From an uncultured Lachnospiraceae bacterium (GTDB taxonomy: Bacteria; Bacillota; Clostridia; Lachnospirales; Lachnospiraceae): DNA of 64,000 nt. A program made the translations under genes and the position numbers. Of the stretch, positions 31,691 to 41,463 are shown piece by piece; the first letter of the stretch is position 1, and each line of letters begins with the position of its first letter. The notes beneath the pieces were generated by a model, which saw only the letters and a list, made by a program, of their open reading frames with translations, ran no database searches and was not told the DNA's origin. The stretch spans positions 1 to 64,000 of the forward strand of contig CAKRYR010000011.1 of assembly GCA_934432595.1 (NCBI GenBank), in the 5' to 3' direction.

Positions 31691-32734
31691 TTACATTCTT
31701 AAGTTCTGTGGATTACTTGAACATTTAATCGCTGCTTCCTTAGTAATAGTCCCTTCTCTTACAAGTCGTTCAAGATCAGAATTAAGTGTATGCATACCTA
31801 CTGCTGCACCTGCTTGCATTGTAGAGTCAAGTTGGTGTGCCTTATCTTGTCTAATTAAGTTACCAACAGCATCATTACCTACTAAGATTTCTGTTGCCGC
31901 CACACGTCCGTTTCCCTCTTTTAATGGAATAAGCTGTTGTGAAATAACACCTTTCAAAACACTAGATAACTGTGTTCTGATCTGGTTTTGTGAATGTGGA
32001 GGGAAAACGTCTATAATTCTACTGATTGAGTCTGCTGCGGAAACTGTATGTAGTGTTCCAAAAACCAAGTGACCTGTTTCTGCTGCTGTTACTGCAGATG
32101 AAATGGTCTCATAGTCACGCATCTCACCTAGTAAGATAATATCAGGATCTTCTCTTAGTGCTGAACGAAGTGCTGCCGCAAAGTCCTTAACATCATTACC
32201 AACTTCTCTTTGATGAATTATAGATTTAGCTTCTGTATATACGTACTCAATAGGGTCTTCTATTGTAAGTATATGTTCACTTCTAGTTCTATTAATATAA
32301 TCAATCATAGCTGCAAGTGTTGTAGATTTACCAGAACCTGTTGGCCCTGTAACTAAAACAAGTCCTCTAGGATTACTTGCAATGTTTGCTAATGTTTTCT
32401 GAGGTAAATTCATCTCTTCAAGTTTAGGGATCTTATTTCCCATAATTCTTAGACAGGCAGCTACTTTTCCCTTTTGTCTATAAATATTAACACGGGTACG
32501 TGTTCCTTTCTCTGTCTGAAACGCAAAGTCTAGGTCATTACCTTTCTCAAAATATGCTAACTGTTCCTCATTACACATATCCAATATAATTTTCTCTAAT
32601 TCTTCATCAGTTACGTTCAAATTCATTCTCTTTAACTTACCATACTGTCTACATGTAACACCCTTACCAACAGTCAAATGAATATCAGATACATCATTTT
32701 TCTGTGATGAGTGTATAATATCGCTCATATTCAT
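31691..32734 (-). CDS. pilT: PilT-type retraction ATPase
   Basis: A 347-residue protein with the PilT N-terminal domain (SDIHLTVGKGVTCRQYGKLK), Walker A GPTGSGKSTTLAAM near residue 130, the Asp box IEDPIEYVY, Walker B DIILLGEMRDYETI and the His box TGHLVFGTLHT. It hydrolyses ATP to disassemble type IV pili. No other pilus gene is in this window. CGGAGGT lies 8 bases before the start. Confidence 0.95.
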   Translation of the reverse strand: MNMSDIIHSSQKNDVSDIHLTVGKGVTCRQYGKLKRMNLNVTDEELEKIILDMCNEEQLAYFEKGNDLDFAFQTEKGTRTRVNIYRQKGKVAACLRIMGNKIPKLEEMNLPQKTLANIASNPRGLVLVTGPTGSGKSTTLAAMIDYINRTRSEHILTIEDPIEYVYTEAKSIIHQREVGNDVKDFAAALRSALREDPDIILLGEMRDYETISSAVTAAETGHLVFGTLHTVSAADSISRIIDVFPPHSQNQIRTQLSSVLKGVISQQLIPLKEGNGRVAATEILVGNDAVGNLIRQDKAHQLDSTMQAGAAVGMHTLNSDLERLVREGTITKEAAIKCSSNPQNLRM

Positions 32735-32949
32735 TGCTCTTTACCTCCGTCCATCTTATTCACCCAATACTCTTTCCATATCGACATTTTAATAGAATTC
32801 CTTTATAGTTTATTAAAACAAAGGTAACATTTCAGCCGATAATGAAATGTTTATATCTATTGTTTTGACAGTACAAACTCTTCTTTTCATGCCTTTTGGA
32901 CTGTCAGTTCTAATATTGAATAAAAAAATCAATACAATTTCTATCAAAT

Positions 32950-32995
32950 AAAAAAGATATGACAGAATATACAAATAATCTATCATATCTTTTTT
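32950..32995 (-). terminator. Terminator of the antiporter gene
   Basis: AAAAAAGATATGA and TCATATCTTTTTT form a 13-bp stem with a 20-base loop, 25 bp after the antiporter stop; T-runs on both strands. Confidence 0.75.
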
Positions 32996-33019
32996 ATCAT
33001 AATTAAAATTATGATAAGT

Positions 33020-34222
33020 CTATGCAGTCTTTTCCTTATTCTTAGATAAAAATACTAATTTAAGTAAAATAGGAGTTATTATTGTCGTCACAACAACTAC
33101 TATTACAACTGGACCTAAAAGATCGTCTGAAATCAATCCTTTGACTGCACCTTTACTTGCAACTATAAGAGCAACTTCACCTCTAGATATCATTCCAACA
33201 CCTATCTGTAGACTTTCCTTAGGTGAATATTTACAAAGCGATGCACCTAAACCACATCCTACCACCTTAGTTAATATAGCAATGATTCCAAGTATTACTG
33301 TAAATATTATTAATGTAGTAGTCATTTCCTTTAATTCAACCTTCAAACCTATACTTGCAAAGAATAAAGGTGATAGGTACAAATAAGATAATACCGAAAA
33401 ACGTGTCTCAATAAAGGATGTTCTTTGTGAGCATGATATCATTAATCCTGCAAAGAAAGCACCTGTAATATCTGCCACTCCAAAACCACTCTCTGCAATA
33501 TAAGATAATAGTAAGCACATTACAAATACTCCTATTGCATATCTTTGTTTGCCTAATCTTCTCTTACAAAGCCATTTTTTGTATACAAAATATAATACAA
33601 TTCCTACTACTCCAAGGAATATAAAGAATCCAACAATCTTAGCTAATACTATAAATACATTAACAGAGCTATCTGCTAAGCTCATTACAATTGTCAATGC
33701 TATTATTCCTAATATATCATCTATTATGGCTGCTCCTAATATGGCATTACCTGCTGGTGTTTTAAGTTTGCCCATCTCTCTTAATGTTTCAACTGTGATG
33801 CTTACGGATGTTGCCGTTAAAATTACACCAAGGAATATGTTTTGTAATAATTCACTACATTGTGCATTAGATACAATCTTGCCTGTAGATGTATAATAAT
33901 GTCCTACTGCAAATCCTCCAAGTAATGGAACTATTACACCACATAGGGCAATTATAAATGCAGCTTTTCCACTTTTCTTTAGTTCTTTAACGTCTGTTTC
34001 TAGTCCTGCACAGAACATTAAAACAATTACACCGATTTCTGCCGTATCTGCGATAAATTCAGTCTCTGTTATAACGTTTAGCATTGCAGGTCCTAACAGT
34101 AGTCCTGCTAATAGTGCCCCTACTACTTGTGGCATTTGGAATCTTCTTGTTACTAATCCTAGTATTTTTGTACTGATTAATATCAATGCTAAATCCAGTA
34201 AAAACATATATGATGTATCCAT
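33020..34222 (-). CDS. CPA2-type Na+(K+)/H+ antiporter
   Basis: A 400-residue protein with about 12 membrane segments. The paired acidic residues of the ion site are in GAAIIDDILGIIAL (near 160), the DD form usual for electrogenic exchangers. LALILISTKILGLVTRRFQM then PQVVGALLAGLLLGPA is the typical N-terminus. There is no C-terminal TrkA domain, unlike full-length Kef proteins. It should exchange cations for protons at the cell membrane. Confidence 0.9.
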   Translation of the reverse strand: MDTSYMFLLDLALILISTKILGLVTRRFQMPQVVGALLAGLLLGPAMLNVITETEFIADTAEIGVIVLMFCAGLETDVKELKKSGKAAFIIALCGVIVPLLGGFAVGHYYTSTGKIVSNAQCSELLQNIFLGVILTATSVSITVETLREMGKLKTPAGNAILGAAIIDDILGIIALTIVMSLADSSVNVFIVLAKIVGFFIFLGVVGIVLYFVYKKWLCKRRLGKQRYAIGVFVMCLLLSYIAESGFGVADITGAFFAGLMISCSQRTSFIETRFSVLSYLYLSPLFFASIGLKVELKEMTTTLIIFTVILGIIAILTKVVGCGLGASLCKYSPKESLQIGVGMISRGEVALIVASKGAVKGLISDDLLGPVVIVVVVTTIITPILLKLVFLSKNKEKTA

Positions 34223-34484
34223 GTAAAACCCTCTTTTCTTAATATCAAATAATCATATTGTCCTATTAATCTCTATACAACATAAGCATTATAGTTTAAT
34301 TCGACTAATTTTTCAAGGGGGTTTAGATTTTTATTTTGGGGATTTTGTTTTAGGGACTTTTTTCTAGCTCTTCTTAATAACTTTAAATATCACATTTTAA
34401 ATTTTATGTATATCATAATATTTAAAAAAAGTCGTGTTTTATTTAATATACTTTGTATAAGTTATACTCATGTTTAGTTGTTTT
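34223..34484. other. AT-rich gap
   Basis: No gene, clear hairpin or recognisable regulatory site seen in this stretch. Confidence 0.5.
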
Positions 34485-35897
34485 CTATGCTTCCTTCAAG
34501 AATGCTACATAACCATTCTTAGTTTCATATAAGTCCGCTTTGCTTGTTATTTCCCAAGGTGCATGCATGTTAAGTACTGCAATTCCTGCATCTATTACGT
34601 TCATTCCGTATAATGCCATGATGTAAGCGATTGTTCCGCCACCACCGAAGTCTACTTTACCAAGTTCAGCTGTTTGGAATGATACATCGTTATCATCAAG
34701 TATTCTTCTGATTTCTGCAAAGTATTCTGCATTAGCATCATTTGAACCTGATTTACCTCTAGCTCCAGTATATTTATTAAATACCATTCCTTTACCAAAG
34801 AATGCTGTGTTCTTTTTCTCAAATGCTTCTCCAAAGTTAGGGTCATATGCTGCACTAACATCTGATGAAAGCATCTTTGAATTAGATAAGCATCTTCTAT
34901 ATGTTAAATCATTGTATCCTTCTACTCTATCAATTAATTCTGCAACTGTATTCTCAAAGAATCTTGATTGCATTCCTGTAGCACCTACACTACCTATCTC
35001 TTCTTTATCAACTAATAGACAGCAAGTAGTCTTCTCAACTTTGTCTACTTCTAACATAGCTACAAGTGAAGTGTATGCACATACTCTATCATCTTGTCCA
35101 TAAGCCATAACCATGCTTGAGTCAATTCCACAGTCTCTTGCACGTCCTGCAGGAACTATTTCAAACTCTGCTGATAAGAAGTCTTCTTCTTCAAAACCAT
35201 ATTTATCAGTAAGAAGTTTCATTGCATGAGCTGCAACTTTATCTTTAATCTTCTCTTCCTTCTCATCTTTTGATTCATTCTCATCTTCTTTAAGTGGCAT
35301 ACTTGCAAATAGTAAATCAAGTGCTTCACCTTCTATAACTATAGCAGCTTTCTTCTCTAATTGCTTACCTGATAAATGAATTAATAAATCAGTAATACAG
35401 AATACTGGATCGTTATCATCTTCACCAATTACTACGTTAACATTTGTTCCATCTTTCTTAGATACAACACCATGTATAGCTAGTGGTAATGTAACCCATT
35501 GATATTTCTTTACGCCACCATAGTAGTGAGTGTCTAGTAGTGCAAATCCTGTATCTTCATATAATGGATTTTGTTTTAAATCTAGTCTTGGTGAATCTAT
35601 ATGTGCACCTAATATAGTCATACCTTCTGATAAAGGCTTAGTTCCTATATTAAATAGTGCTACTGCTTTGTTCATGCATATTGCATAAACTTTATCTCCA
35701 GCTTGTAGTTTCTTTCCTGAAGCTATCGCTTCATTTAAGTCTGTATATCCTTTTGCCTTAGCTTGTGCTACTGCTTCTGCTACACATTCTCTTTCTGTTT
35801 TTCCTGCATCTAAGAATTGCTTATATCCGTCTGCAAGTTCATTTACTTTTTTAAGAGCTTTTTCATCATATTTGTCCCATGCAAGTTTTCTCTCCAT
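34485..35897 (-). CDS. M18 family aminopeptidase
   Basis: A 470-residue dinuclear zinc peptidase. Metal ligands lie in TILGAHIDSPRLDLK (His), DKEEIGSVGATGMQ (Glu-Glu) and AMCALNMHAPWE-like VLNMHAPWE near the C-terminus (His). LLDTHYYGGVKKYQWVTLPL is typical of M18. It removes N-terminal residues, often acidic or neutral, in the cytoplasm. TTAGGAGG precedes ATG 35897. A 22-bp perfect palindrome lies just upstream. Confidence 0.92.
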   Translation of the reverse strand: MERKLAWDKYDEKALKKVNELADGYKQFLDAGKTERECVAEAVAQAKAKGYTDLNEAIASGKKLQAGDKVYAICMNKAVALFNIGTKPLSEGMTILGAHIDSPRLDLKQNPLYEDTGFALLDTHYYGGVKKYQWVTLPLAIHGVVSKKDGTNVNVVIGEDDNDPVFCITDLLIHLSGKQLEKKAAIVIEGEALDLLFASMPLKEDENESKDEKEEKIKDKVAAHAMKLLTDKYGFEEEDFLSAEFEIVPAGRARDCGIDSSMVMAYGQDDRVCAYTSLVAMLEVDKVEKTTCCLLVDKEEIGSVGATGMQSRFFENTVAELIDRVEGYNDLTYRRCLSNSKMLSSDVSAAYDPNFGEAFEKKNTAFFGKGMVFNKYTGARGKSGSNDANAEYFAEIRRILDDNDVSFQTAELGKVDFGGGGTIAYIMALYGMNVIDAGIAVLNMHAPWEITSKADLYETKNGYVAFLKEA

Positions 35898-35922
35898 ACT
35901 CTTATCCTCCTAATGTTTTTTG

Positions 35923-35967
35923 AATAAATAACTGTGGTAATTTTAAAAATTACCACAGTTATTTATT
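35923..35967. promoter_or_regulatory. 22-bp perfect inverted repeat
   Basis: The left arm (35923-35944, core AACTGTGGTAATTTT) and right arm (35946-35967) are perfect reverse complements with one base between them. It lies 25 bp upstream of the M18 start codon and next to the IS remnant. It may be a terminator for upstream RNA, a leader hairpin or an IS-derived palindrome. Confidence 0.75.
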
Positions 35968-35987
35968 ATAATATATATGACTTTTTT

Positions 35988-36212
35988 TTACAATATTTTT
36001 AGGGTATTTTTCTTGCGATTAGCTGAATTTCTAATGGCATCATCTAACTCGTTTATCATCTCACATACCATATTTTTTGCTAAGTTAGTTGTCATTTCTA
36101 ACACATCATTAGATAAATCTGCTAAATCCTTCTCACCATTTATTACCTATTTAAAAAATTTTTTTATTTTAGTAGTGTCATTCTCTACAAAATGTTGTAT
36201 ACTATTATACAT
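35988..36212 (-). pseudogene. Decayed ISLre2-type transposase, N-terminal piece
   Basis: From ATG 36212 the frame reads MYNSIQHFVENDTTKIKKFF, then an in-frame TAG, then VINGEKDLADLSNDVLEMTT and MVCEMINELDDAIRNSANRK. This matches the N-terminus of ISLre2 (UPF0236) transposases, normally over 400 residues. Only about 74 codons remain and one is a stop, so the element is dead. It marks the left edge of the accessory region with the secreted paralogues. Confidence 0.7.
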
Positions 36213-36338
36213 AAAAAGCACATCCTTTATTATTGATTTCACCAAAAACCAATTTTAACACAAAGGAGTGCTTTTTTCATTTACTTTTTTCCCGAAAATA
36301 AAGTTACTCTATTGGACTTTTATTCTAGGGGCTGGTAA

Positions 36339-38102
36339 TTATTCACTAATAGTTACTGTTACTTTGCCTATAGTAGTTTTTGATGTTGTACTTGAAGATA
36401 AAATACCATCTAATGATAAGTAAGCATCTATGCTACTTCCTACAATGACAGTTGTATTGTTTTTATATTCGGCAGCTGGATCTTTGCTTTGTAATATATT
36501 TCCAGTAATTTCTGTATATTTACTATTTGGAATATATTCTATGCTTGCTGTTACTGGTACATTACTACCTTTATTTGCTACAATTATCTTATCTCCATCT
36601 GGAGTGTTATTACTCCATTTTTCATTCAAATCTGACTCACTATACTTAAAATCCATGTCCCCCCAAGTTATGTCGACAGATATAACTTTAGGTACAATCT
36701 CAACATGTTTATATTCTGCATAATGACTATTAAATTCACTATCTTTAATAGGTGATAATGCCCCATCCACCGTTGTACTTGCATCTACACGACCATTGAC
36801 ATTACACCTGCCAGTAGTAGAATCAACAGCGATTGCTGACTTACCACCTTTTACATTTAATTTTCCTTCCGTACTTGTTATATTAATTATACTATCAGAA
36901 TATATTCCATAACTATCATCAACAGTATTACAAACACTTCTTATTGTATTAGTTCCACTTACTAATACGTTAGCCTTACCAACTATATAAATAACTTTAT
37001 TAGCTGTTGTAACAAAGTTGAATCCATTCAACTCTAATTTGCCATCCTCTGTTACAGAACATCCTGTTGGCCAAGTAGTAGAATTTAATTCCGTTACTGT
37101 TGAATCTTTTGAAACCTTATATAATTTATTATTAGTATACTTATAATAATATGTTGGGACTTCTCCTATCTTTATGTACTTATATGATGCTAAGCTATTT
37201 ATCGAAGGATAATCTATAATATCAGAATGTGTATATGTATCTGCATATACAGTGCTTCCTTCTATAAGTTCTGTAGACATATCTCCACCTTTGTCTAAGA
37301 TTAATTTATCTACTGCACTTACCCCTATGGCTTTGGCACCACCTTTTGTTACAACTATTCCACCAGTTATAGATATTTCTTCTGCACTTAAACCAGAAGC
37401 GTGAGAACTGTTACCACCAGAAGCCGTAACATTTGCGCCATAAATTGCAATAGAACTTCTTGCATATATTCCTTTACCGTTACAACCATGTCCATTAGCT
37501 TTAACAGTTGCCCCTTGTATATTTACCTTTCCTTCTATTGCATTTCCATCAGCGTCTGTACCATTTGCTGCTATCGCAGCACAATCTTTATTACCATTCT
37601 CATCCCAATTATAAGCATTAACTTCTAGTATACTGGATGAATCACCATAAAATGTTATCTTTCCTGTTGTAGTAATTCCATAAAAACCATCTCCTTCAGC
37701 ACTATATGACGAACTTATCTTATTTTCCCCCGCTAAACTAATACACACATCACCGTTTTTTATTTCTAAAGCTATAGGAGCTGTAGTAGAAAACTTTACA
37801 TTATTAAAAGAAAGAAAATAACCTGCGCTGGAAACTAAACCAATTTTTTCTAGGTCTATTATTCCTAATGAACTTATTATTTTATCTACATCTGGTTTTG
37901 ACTTTCCTTTTATAGAAAAATCACCACTTGATGCATCAAAACATATAGTATAATTTGCCTCCAAAGGAGTTCCTGATATTGTTTTATTCTCATTATTTGG
38001 ATTTATTTGCATAACAGAAATAAGCATCAATATAAGAATACTTACGATGCTTGCCTTATAGATAATTCGATTATTTTTAATAAATAAAAGCAATCCTTTC
38101 AT
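36339..38102 (-). CDS. Large secreted protein with beta-helix-like body and C-terminal WG domain
   Basis: A 587-residue protein. A signal/anchor is at about 12-32 (IYKASIVSILILMLISVMQI). The body has repeated strands such as EEISITGGIVVTKGGAKAIG and GCNGKGIYARSSIAIYGANV, suited to a parallel beta-helix. The last 110 residues carry the same domain as four downstream-strand neighbours (SVDITWGDMDFKY ... VANKGSNVPV ... AYLSLDG ... VTVTIS). It probably forms part of a surface structure. AGGAGAG precedes ATG 38102. It has its own promoter-leader at 38301-38361. Confidence 0.75.
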   Translation of the reverse strand: MKGLLLFIKNNRIIYKASIVSILILMLISVMQINPNNENKTISGTPLEANYTICFDASSGDFSIKGKSKPDVDKIISSLGIIDLEKIGLVSSAGYFLSFNNVKFSTTAPIALEIKNGDVCISLAGENKISSSYSAEGDGFYGITTTGKITFYGDSSSILEVNAYNWDENGNKDCAAIAANGTDADGNAIEGKVNIQGATVKANGHGCNGKGIYARSSIAIYGANVTASGGNSSHASGLSAEEISITGGIVVTKGGAKAIGVSAVDKLILDKGGDMSTELIEGSTVYADTYTHSDIIDYPSINSLASYKYIKIGEVPTYYYKYTNNKLYKVSKDSTVTELNSTTWPTGCSVTEDGKLELNGFNFVTTANKVIYIVGKANVLVSGTNTIRSVCNTVDDSYGIYSDSIINITSTEGKLNVKGGKSAIAVDSTTGRCNVNGRVDASTTVDGALSPIKDSEFNSHYAEYKHVEIVPKVISVDITWGDMDFKYSESDLNEKWSNNTPDGDKIIVANKGSNVPVTASIEYIPNSKYTEITGNILQSKDPAAEYKNNTTVIVGSSIDAYLSLDGILSSSTTSKTTIGKVTVTISE

Positions 38103-38632
38103 TATTCATTCTCTCCTAGGTTTTATTTCCCAGCCTAATACTTTTCTAATCCCTAAGTCCCTAATAGTTAAAAATAATAAAATAATCTACTCCACTTATC
38201 AGTTTTTCTACTCATATTTAATTCGCTTTAAACTCTAATTTTCTATATAACGCCTAGTTTAACTCACATCTATTTTACATTATGTAAATAAAATAATTAA
38301 ACGAAAAGAACGACAGTATAATATCATATATTAAACTATCGCCCTTATTATCATTATACCATATTTTTACAATAGATTGGGTGGATATTTGATTTTTACT
38401 TATTATATTTTCTAATGATATATATAATGATTACTTATATATTACCTACTACAAATACCCTGTTCTATTATAAAACAGTAATATTTCCTAGAGTTTAGAC
38501 TTCATATCTACTCTCCCATAAACTATTCCCTCTATATATTAAAATAGAATAAATGTATACATTAATTTACAAGACATAGTTAAAAACTATATCTTGTAAA
38601 TCACAATTCCTATATCAATTAATTATACTATT
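38103..38632. other. Intergenic region with conserved leader
   Basis: No gene. It contains the promoter and hairpin leader of the 36339-38102 gene at 38301-38361. The remainder is AT-rich; an ACTATATCTTGTAAATCAC-like end near 38580 may be the 3' end of the upstream operon. Confidence 0.5.
38301..38361 (-). promoter_or_regulatory. Promoter plus hairpin leader, copy A
   Basis: On the minus strand TGGTATAAT (extended -10) is followed after 8 bases by GGGCGATAGTTTAATATAT. The CGATAGT arm pairs with ACTGTCG over about 13 of 14 bp, and TTCTTTTCGTTT follows, like an intrinsic terminator. The same arrangement occurs at 41258-41321. Confidence 0.6.
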
Positions 38633-39220
38633 TTAAGGTGCTTCATTAATAGTAACCGTAACGCTAGCAATTTTTCCAGTTTGAAAAGTAGTAGTTGGAT
38701 TACCAGTTAATGTTACAAAGGCTTCACGCTTTAATGCATCTCCTGTTGATGAACCATCTGCAGCTGTATTAACTACTTCACCAGAATCAGTTGTTACTGG
38801 AGCATCCTTTTTCGCACTTGCTATAATTGTATCATTATCTTTTTTAATATTTAAAGTAACTCCTACTGGCAACAAATTATAATTAGCAATACTAAAAGAA
38901 GGTTTCACCTTCACATTTGAATTATTAGTCACTGTTATAGTATTAGTTGAATCTTTTGTAGTATGATCCCAGCTACCACTTGTTCCATAATTGTGATTAG
39001 TTGTATCCCATGAACCACTATTAGTATATGTAAATTTTAAATCTCCCCAACTAATATCTACACTATACGCAGGTGTACCCGACGATGTTGCATCATATGT
39101 AGCTGTAACATCGTGACCATCACTTCCACCTGTAGCCGTTACTGGCGACGCTCCAAATACCACCATACTATTACTAAATACCAAAATCATTGTTAAAACT
39201 AATGCCAATTTCTTTTTCAT
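38633..39220 (-). CDS. Secreted WG-domain protein
   Basis: A 195-residue protein. MKKKLALVLTMILVFSNSMV is a signal peptide cut after VFGA. The mature part is one domain: YSVDISWGDLKFTYTNSGSW, a short WDTTNHNYGTSGSWD segment, TVTNNSNVKVKPSF, and the end SVTINEAP. It is a paralogue of the next three genes. GGAGGAG lies 7 bases before ATG 39220. It is probably in one operon with 39285-41084. Function unknown; likely a surface fibre or matrix subunit. Confidence 0.8.
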   Translation of the reverse strand: MKKKLALVLTMILVFSNSMVVFGASPVTATGGSDGHDVTATYDATSSGTPAYSVDISWGDLKFTYTNSGSWDTTNHNYGTSGSWDHTTKDSTNTITVTNNSNVKVKPSFSIANYNLLPVGVTLNIKKDNDTIIASAKKDAPVTTDSGEVVNTAADGSSTGDALKREAFVTLTGNPTTTFQTGKIASVTVTINEAP

Positions 39221-39284
39221 ATAATACTCCTCCATTTCTCTATTTTATTTTACTAAAACCTTTCTAAATCTTACCTTTATTTAT

Positions 39285-39857
39285 CTAAGTTATCGTAATA
39301 ACTACTTGACCAAGTCTCTTATCTGCCTGATTCTTAAATTCGGTTCCTGGATTACCATTTAAATGAAGATACGCATCATTCCACGGTGGTTGTGTTGTTG
39401 TTTTTCCCTCAGCTGTAGTAACTTTTGCTGTAGTTCTTTCAACTCGTCCTGTTTCATCTGTAAACTTACCTGAAACAGATGTTACAATCTGTGTATATTC
39501 TAATTGAGCTACTATATCTGTATTTGAATGATTTACAACCTTAATTTGATTGTCTACATTATCAATTGCTACAGTCCATGCTCCACTAGAAGTATACTTA
39601 TGTGTGTCTGGATTCCATACCTCACTAGCATTGTAAGTAAATTGCATACTTCCCCATGTTATATCAACACAATACACTATTCCTGGTGATGACTTCACAT
39701 ATATTCCAGTTACATCTTTTGTAGATGTCTCCGTTGGTGATCTACCAGCATTAGAAAGTGTATCTATATTACCATTAGTTGTTTTAGCCGCCAAGGCAAC
39801 CATACTATATCCCACAACCAAGACGCACGTTAATAATATTCCAATCAACTTCTTCAT
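39285..39857 (-). CDS. Secreted WG-domain protein
   Basis: A 190-residue protein. The signal peptide MKKLIGILLTCVLVVGYSMV ends near VALA. The domain reads YCVDITWGSMQFTYNASEVW, NPDTHKYTSSGAW, VVNHSNTDIVAQLEY, and AYLHLNGNPGTEF followed by a beta-strand end. It shares all landmark residues with its neighbours. GAGAGGAG precedes ATG 39857. Second of the four small paralogues. Confidence 0.8.
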   Translation of the reverse strand: MKKLIGILLTCVLVVGYSMVALAAKTTNGNIDTLSNAGRSPTETSTKDVTGIYVKSSPGIVYCVDITWGSMQFTYNASEVWNPDTHKYTSSGAWTVAIDNVDNQIKVVNHSNTDIVAQLEYTQIVTSVSGKFTDETGRVERTTAKVTTAEGKTTTQPPWNDAYLHLNGNPGTEFKNQADKRLGQVVITIT

Positions 39858-39942
39858 AACATAATACTCCTCTCTTGTATTTTGTTTTATTTCAGAAGCT
39901 ATCTATCATATAGTAGATATAAATCTCTATTTACTATCCCCA

Positions 39943-40497
39943 TTAACTTATCTTAACTGTTATTTCTCCTAACACTATTCCATTACTGTTTTTATAATTT
40001 TCTCCTGGATTACCATTTAGTTGCAAATACGCTGAATCGCTAGGTGGATTTGCTCTTTGCGTCCCTATAGCTGTCTTAGCTTTTAAAGTGTTTTTTACCT
40101 TTCCCCCAGCAGTTGAATCTTTAAATGTACCAGTAACAGTGTTTAATGTTTTACTATAATTCAAAGTGGCAGAGATATCAATATTCGAATGATTCTTTAC
40201 TGTTATAATATTACCCTTAGCACCTATATTCCATATATCCGAACTAGTACTATTGTAATTATGTGTAGATGGATTATATGAACCATTTAACTCATATTGA
40301 AATTCCATATTTCCCCAACTTATCTCCACACTGTATATAGTTTCAGGTTGTGATGTATATTCTCCTTCAACATCTATAACTACTTTTTCATTTTTTCCGC
40401 TTATTTTCTTAGAACTTGTTCCAGTATCAGCTAATACTACTGTGGCGTTTACCAATATTATAACTATCATTAACAATATAGATATAACCCTCTTCAT
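39943..40497 (-). CDS. Secreted WG-domain protein
   Basis: A 184-residue protein. MKRVISILLMIVIILVNATV VLA is the signal peptide. The domain reads YSVEISWGNMEFQYELNGSY, NPSTHNYNSTSSDIW, VKNHSNIDISATLNY and AYLQLNGNPGENYK. GGAAGGTG lies 9 bases before ATG 40497; the frame to 40509 is open but lacks this signal. A small hairpin (ATTCAGCT/AGCTGAAT, 40540-40558) separates it from the gene before. Confidence 0.8.
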   Translation of the reverse strand: MKRVISILLMIVIILVNATVVLADTGTSSKKISGKNEKVVIDVEGEYTSQPETIYSVEISWGNMEFQYELNGSYNPSTHNYNSTSSDIWNIGAKGNIITVKNHSNIDISATLNYSKTLNTVTGTFKDSTAGGKVKNTLKAKTAIGTQRANPPSDSAYLQLNGNPGENYKNSNGIVLGEITVKIS

Positions 40498-40559
40498 ATC
40501 GTTGCACACCTTCCCTCTGTCCTAATAAATTATGTAACTATTCAGCTGATAGCTGAATG

Positions 40560-41084
40560 TTAATTAATTACCACTTTAATCTTACCTATTTCTCTAAAGG
40601 TACTTAAATCTCCATCTAGCCGTCCTGACAGAGTAAAGTCACATCTACCAGTTAATTCTGTAGCATTCATAGACTTACCTAATGCCGAAGGTAATACTAA
40701 TCTTCCCTTACTAAATGTTCCATTTAGACTGCTATAACCACTAGCTTTTTTATATGACATAGATGCAGTTACCTCTGTGTTAGAATGATTAGTAAATTGT
40801 ATATAATTGCCTACTGCCGACCATTTTGCATTGGTTTGTTGATCATAATCCTTAGTTTGTTCATTCCAAACAGGGGTTATTATACGTGTATATGTAAAAT
40901 TCATAGCCCCCCATGTCACGTCCACGCTATAGACTTTCTTATTATCTGTTGAGTCAACTACCTTGCCTTTAACTATTTTTTTATATGTTGGTAGCTCTGT
41001 ATCTCCATATGCTATATTTGCAATGGATATGCTTGCCACCAGCACTTGAACAAAGCATACAATCATTACTATACTCTTCTTCAT
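40560..41084 (-). CDS. Secreted WG-domain protein, first of the operon
   Basis: A 174-residue protein. MKKSIVMIVCFVQVLVASIS is the signal peptide. The domain reads YSVDVTWGAMNFTYTRIITP, VWNEQTKDYDQQTNAKW, FTNHSNTEVTASMSY, ending IGKIKVVIN. It lacks the 'LxLxGNP' element seen in the others, having TLSGRLDG instead, so it is the most divergent copy. AAGAGGAG precedes ATG 41084. Promoter and hairpin leader lie at 41258-41321. Confidence 0.8.
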   Translation of the reverse strand: MKKSIVMIVCFVQVLVASISIANIAYGDTELPTYKKIVKGKVVDSTDNKKVYSVDVTWGAMNFTYTRIITPVWNEQTKDYDQQTNAKWSAVGNYIQFTNHSNTEVTASMSYKKASGYSSLNGTFSKGRLVLPSALGKSMNATELTGRCDFTLSGRLDGDLSTFREIGKIKVVIN

Positions 41085-41257
41085 ATATACAACTCCTCTT
41101 AATTAAGTACATTCTATAACTAAGATTAAGGTGCCAAAAGTACATTTTAATATAAATAAAAAATTATACCACAAAATGCCATTATAAATGGTATTACAAT
41201 GGCATCACTTACATACTCCCTATCCTATCTTAATATATCTTCACTAAATTATTATCA

Positions 41258-41321
41258 AATAAAAAACAGCCTAGTATATTCATATAAATATACTAAATTA
41301 TCGCCCTATAGGTATATTATA
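41258..41321 (-). promoter_or_regulatory. Promoter plus hairpin leader, copy B
   Basis: On the minus strand TGATATAAT (extended -10) is followed by GGGCGATAATTTAGTATATT. TAGTATATT pairs with AATATACTA around a 6-base loop, then GGCTGTTTTTTATTTG follows: a terminator-like hairpin about 200 bases before the first WG-domain gene. It matches copy A at 38301-38361. Confidence 0.65.
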
Positions 41322-41463
41322 TCATAATTCAAAATAATAGGAAATAATTAACAATAAAGTTGATTATTATATTTTCTAATGGAATGTATTAAATATACTA
41401 ATATAAATTTTTTATCTTCATCTTATACATCAATACATTTATTATTTATATTTTATAATCCAT

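Noticed and set aside
35977..36258. A 93-codon plus-strand frame of Phe/Ser/Ile-rich sequence
   Set aside because: It is antisense to the recognisable transposase remnant on the minus strand.
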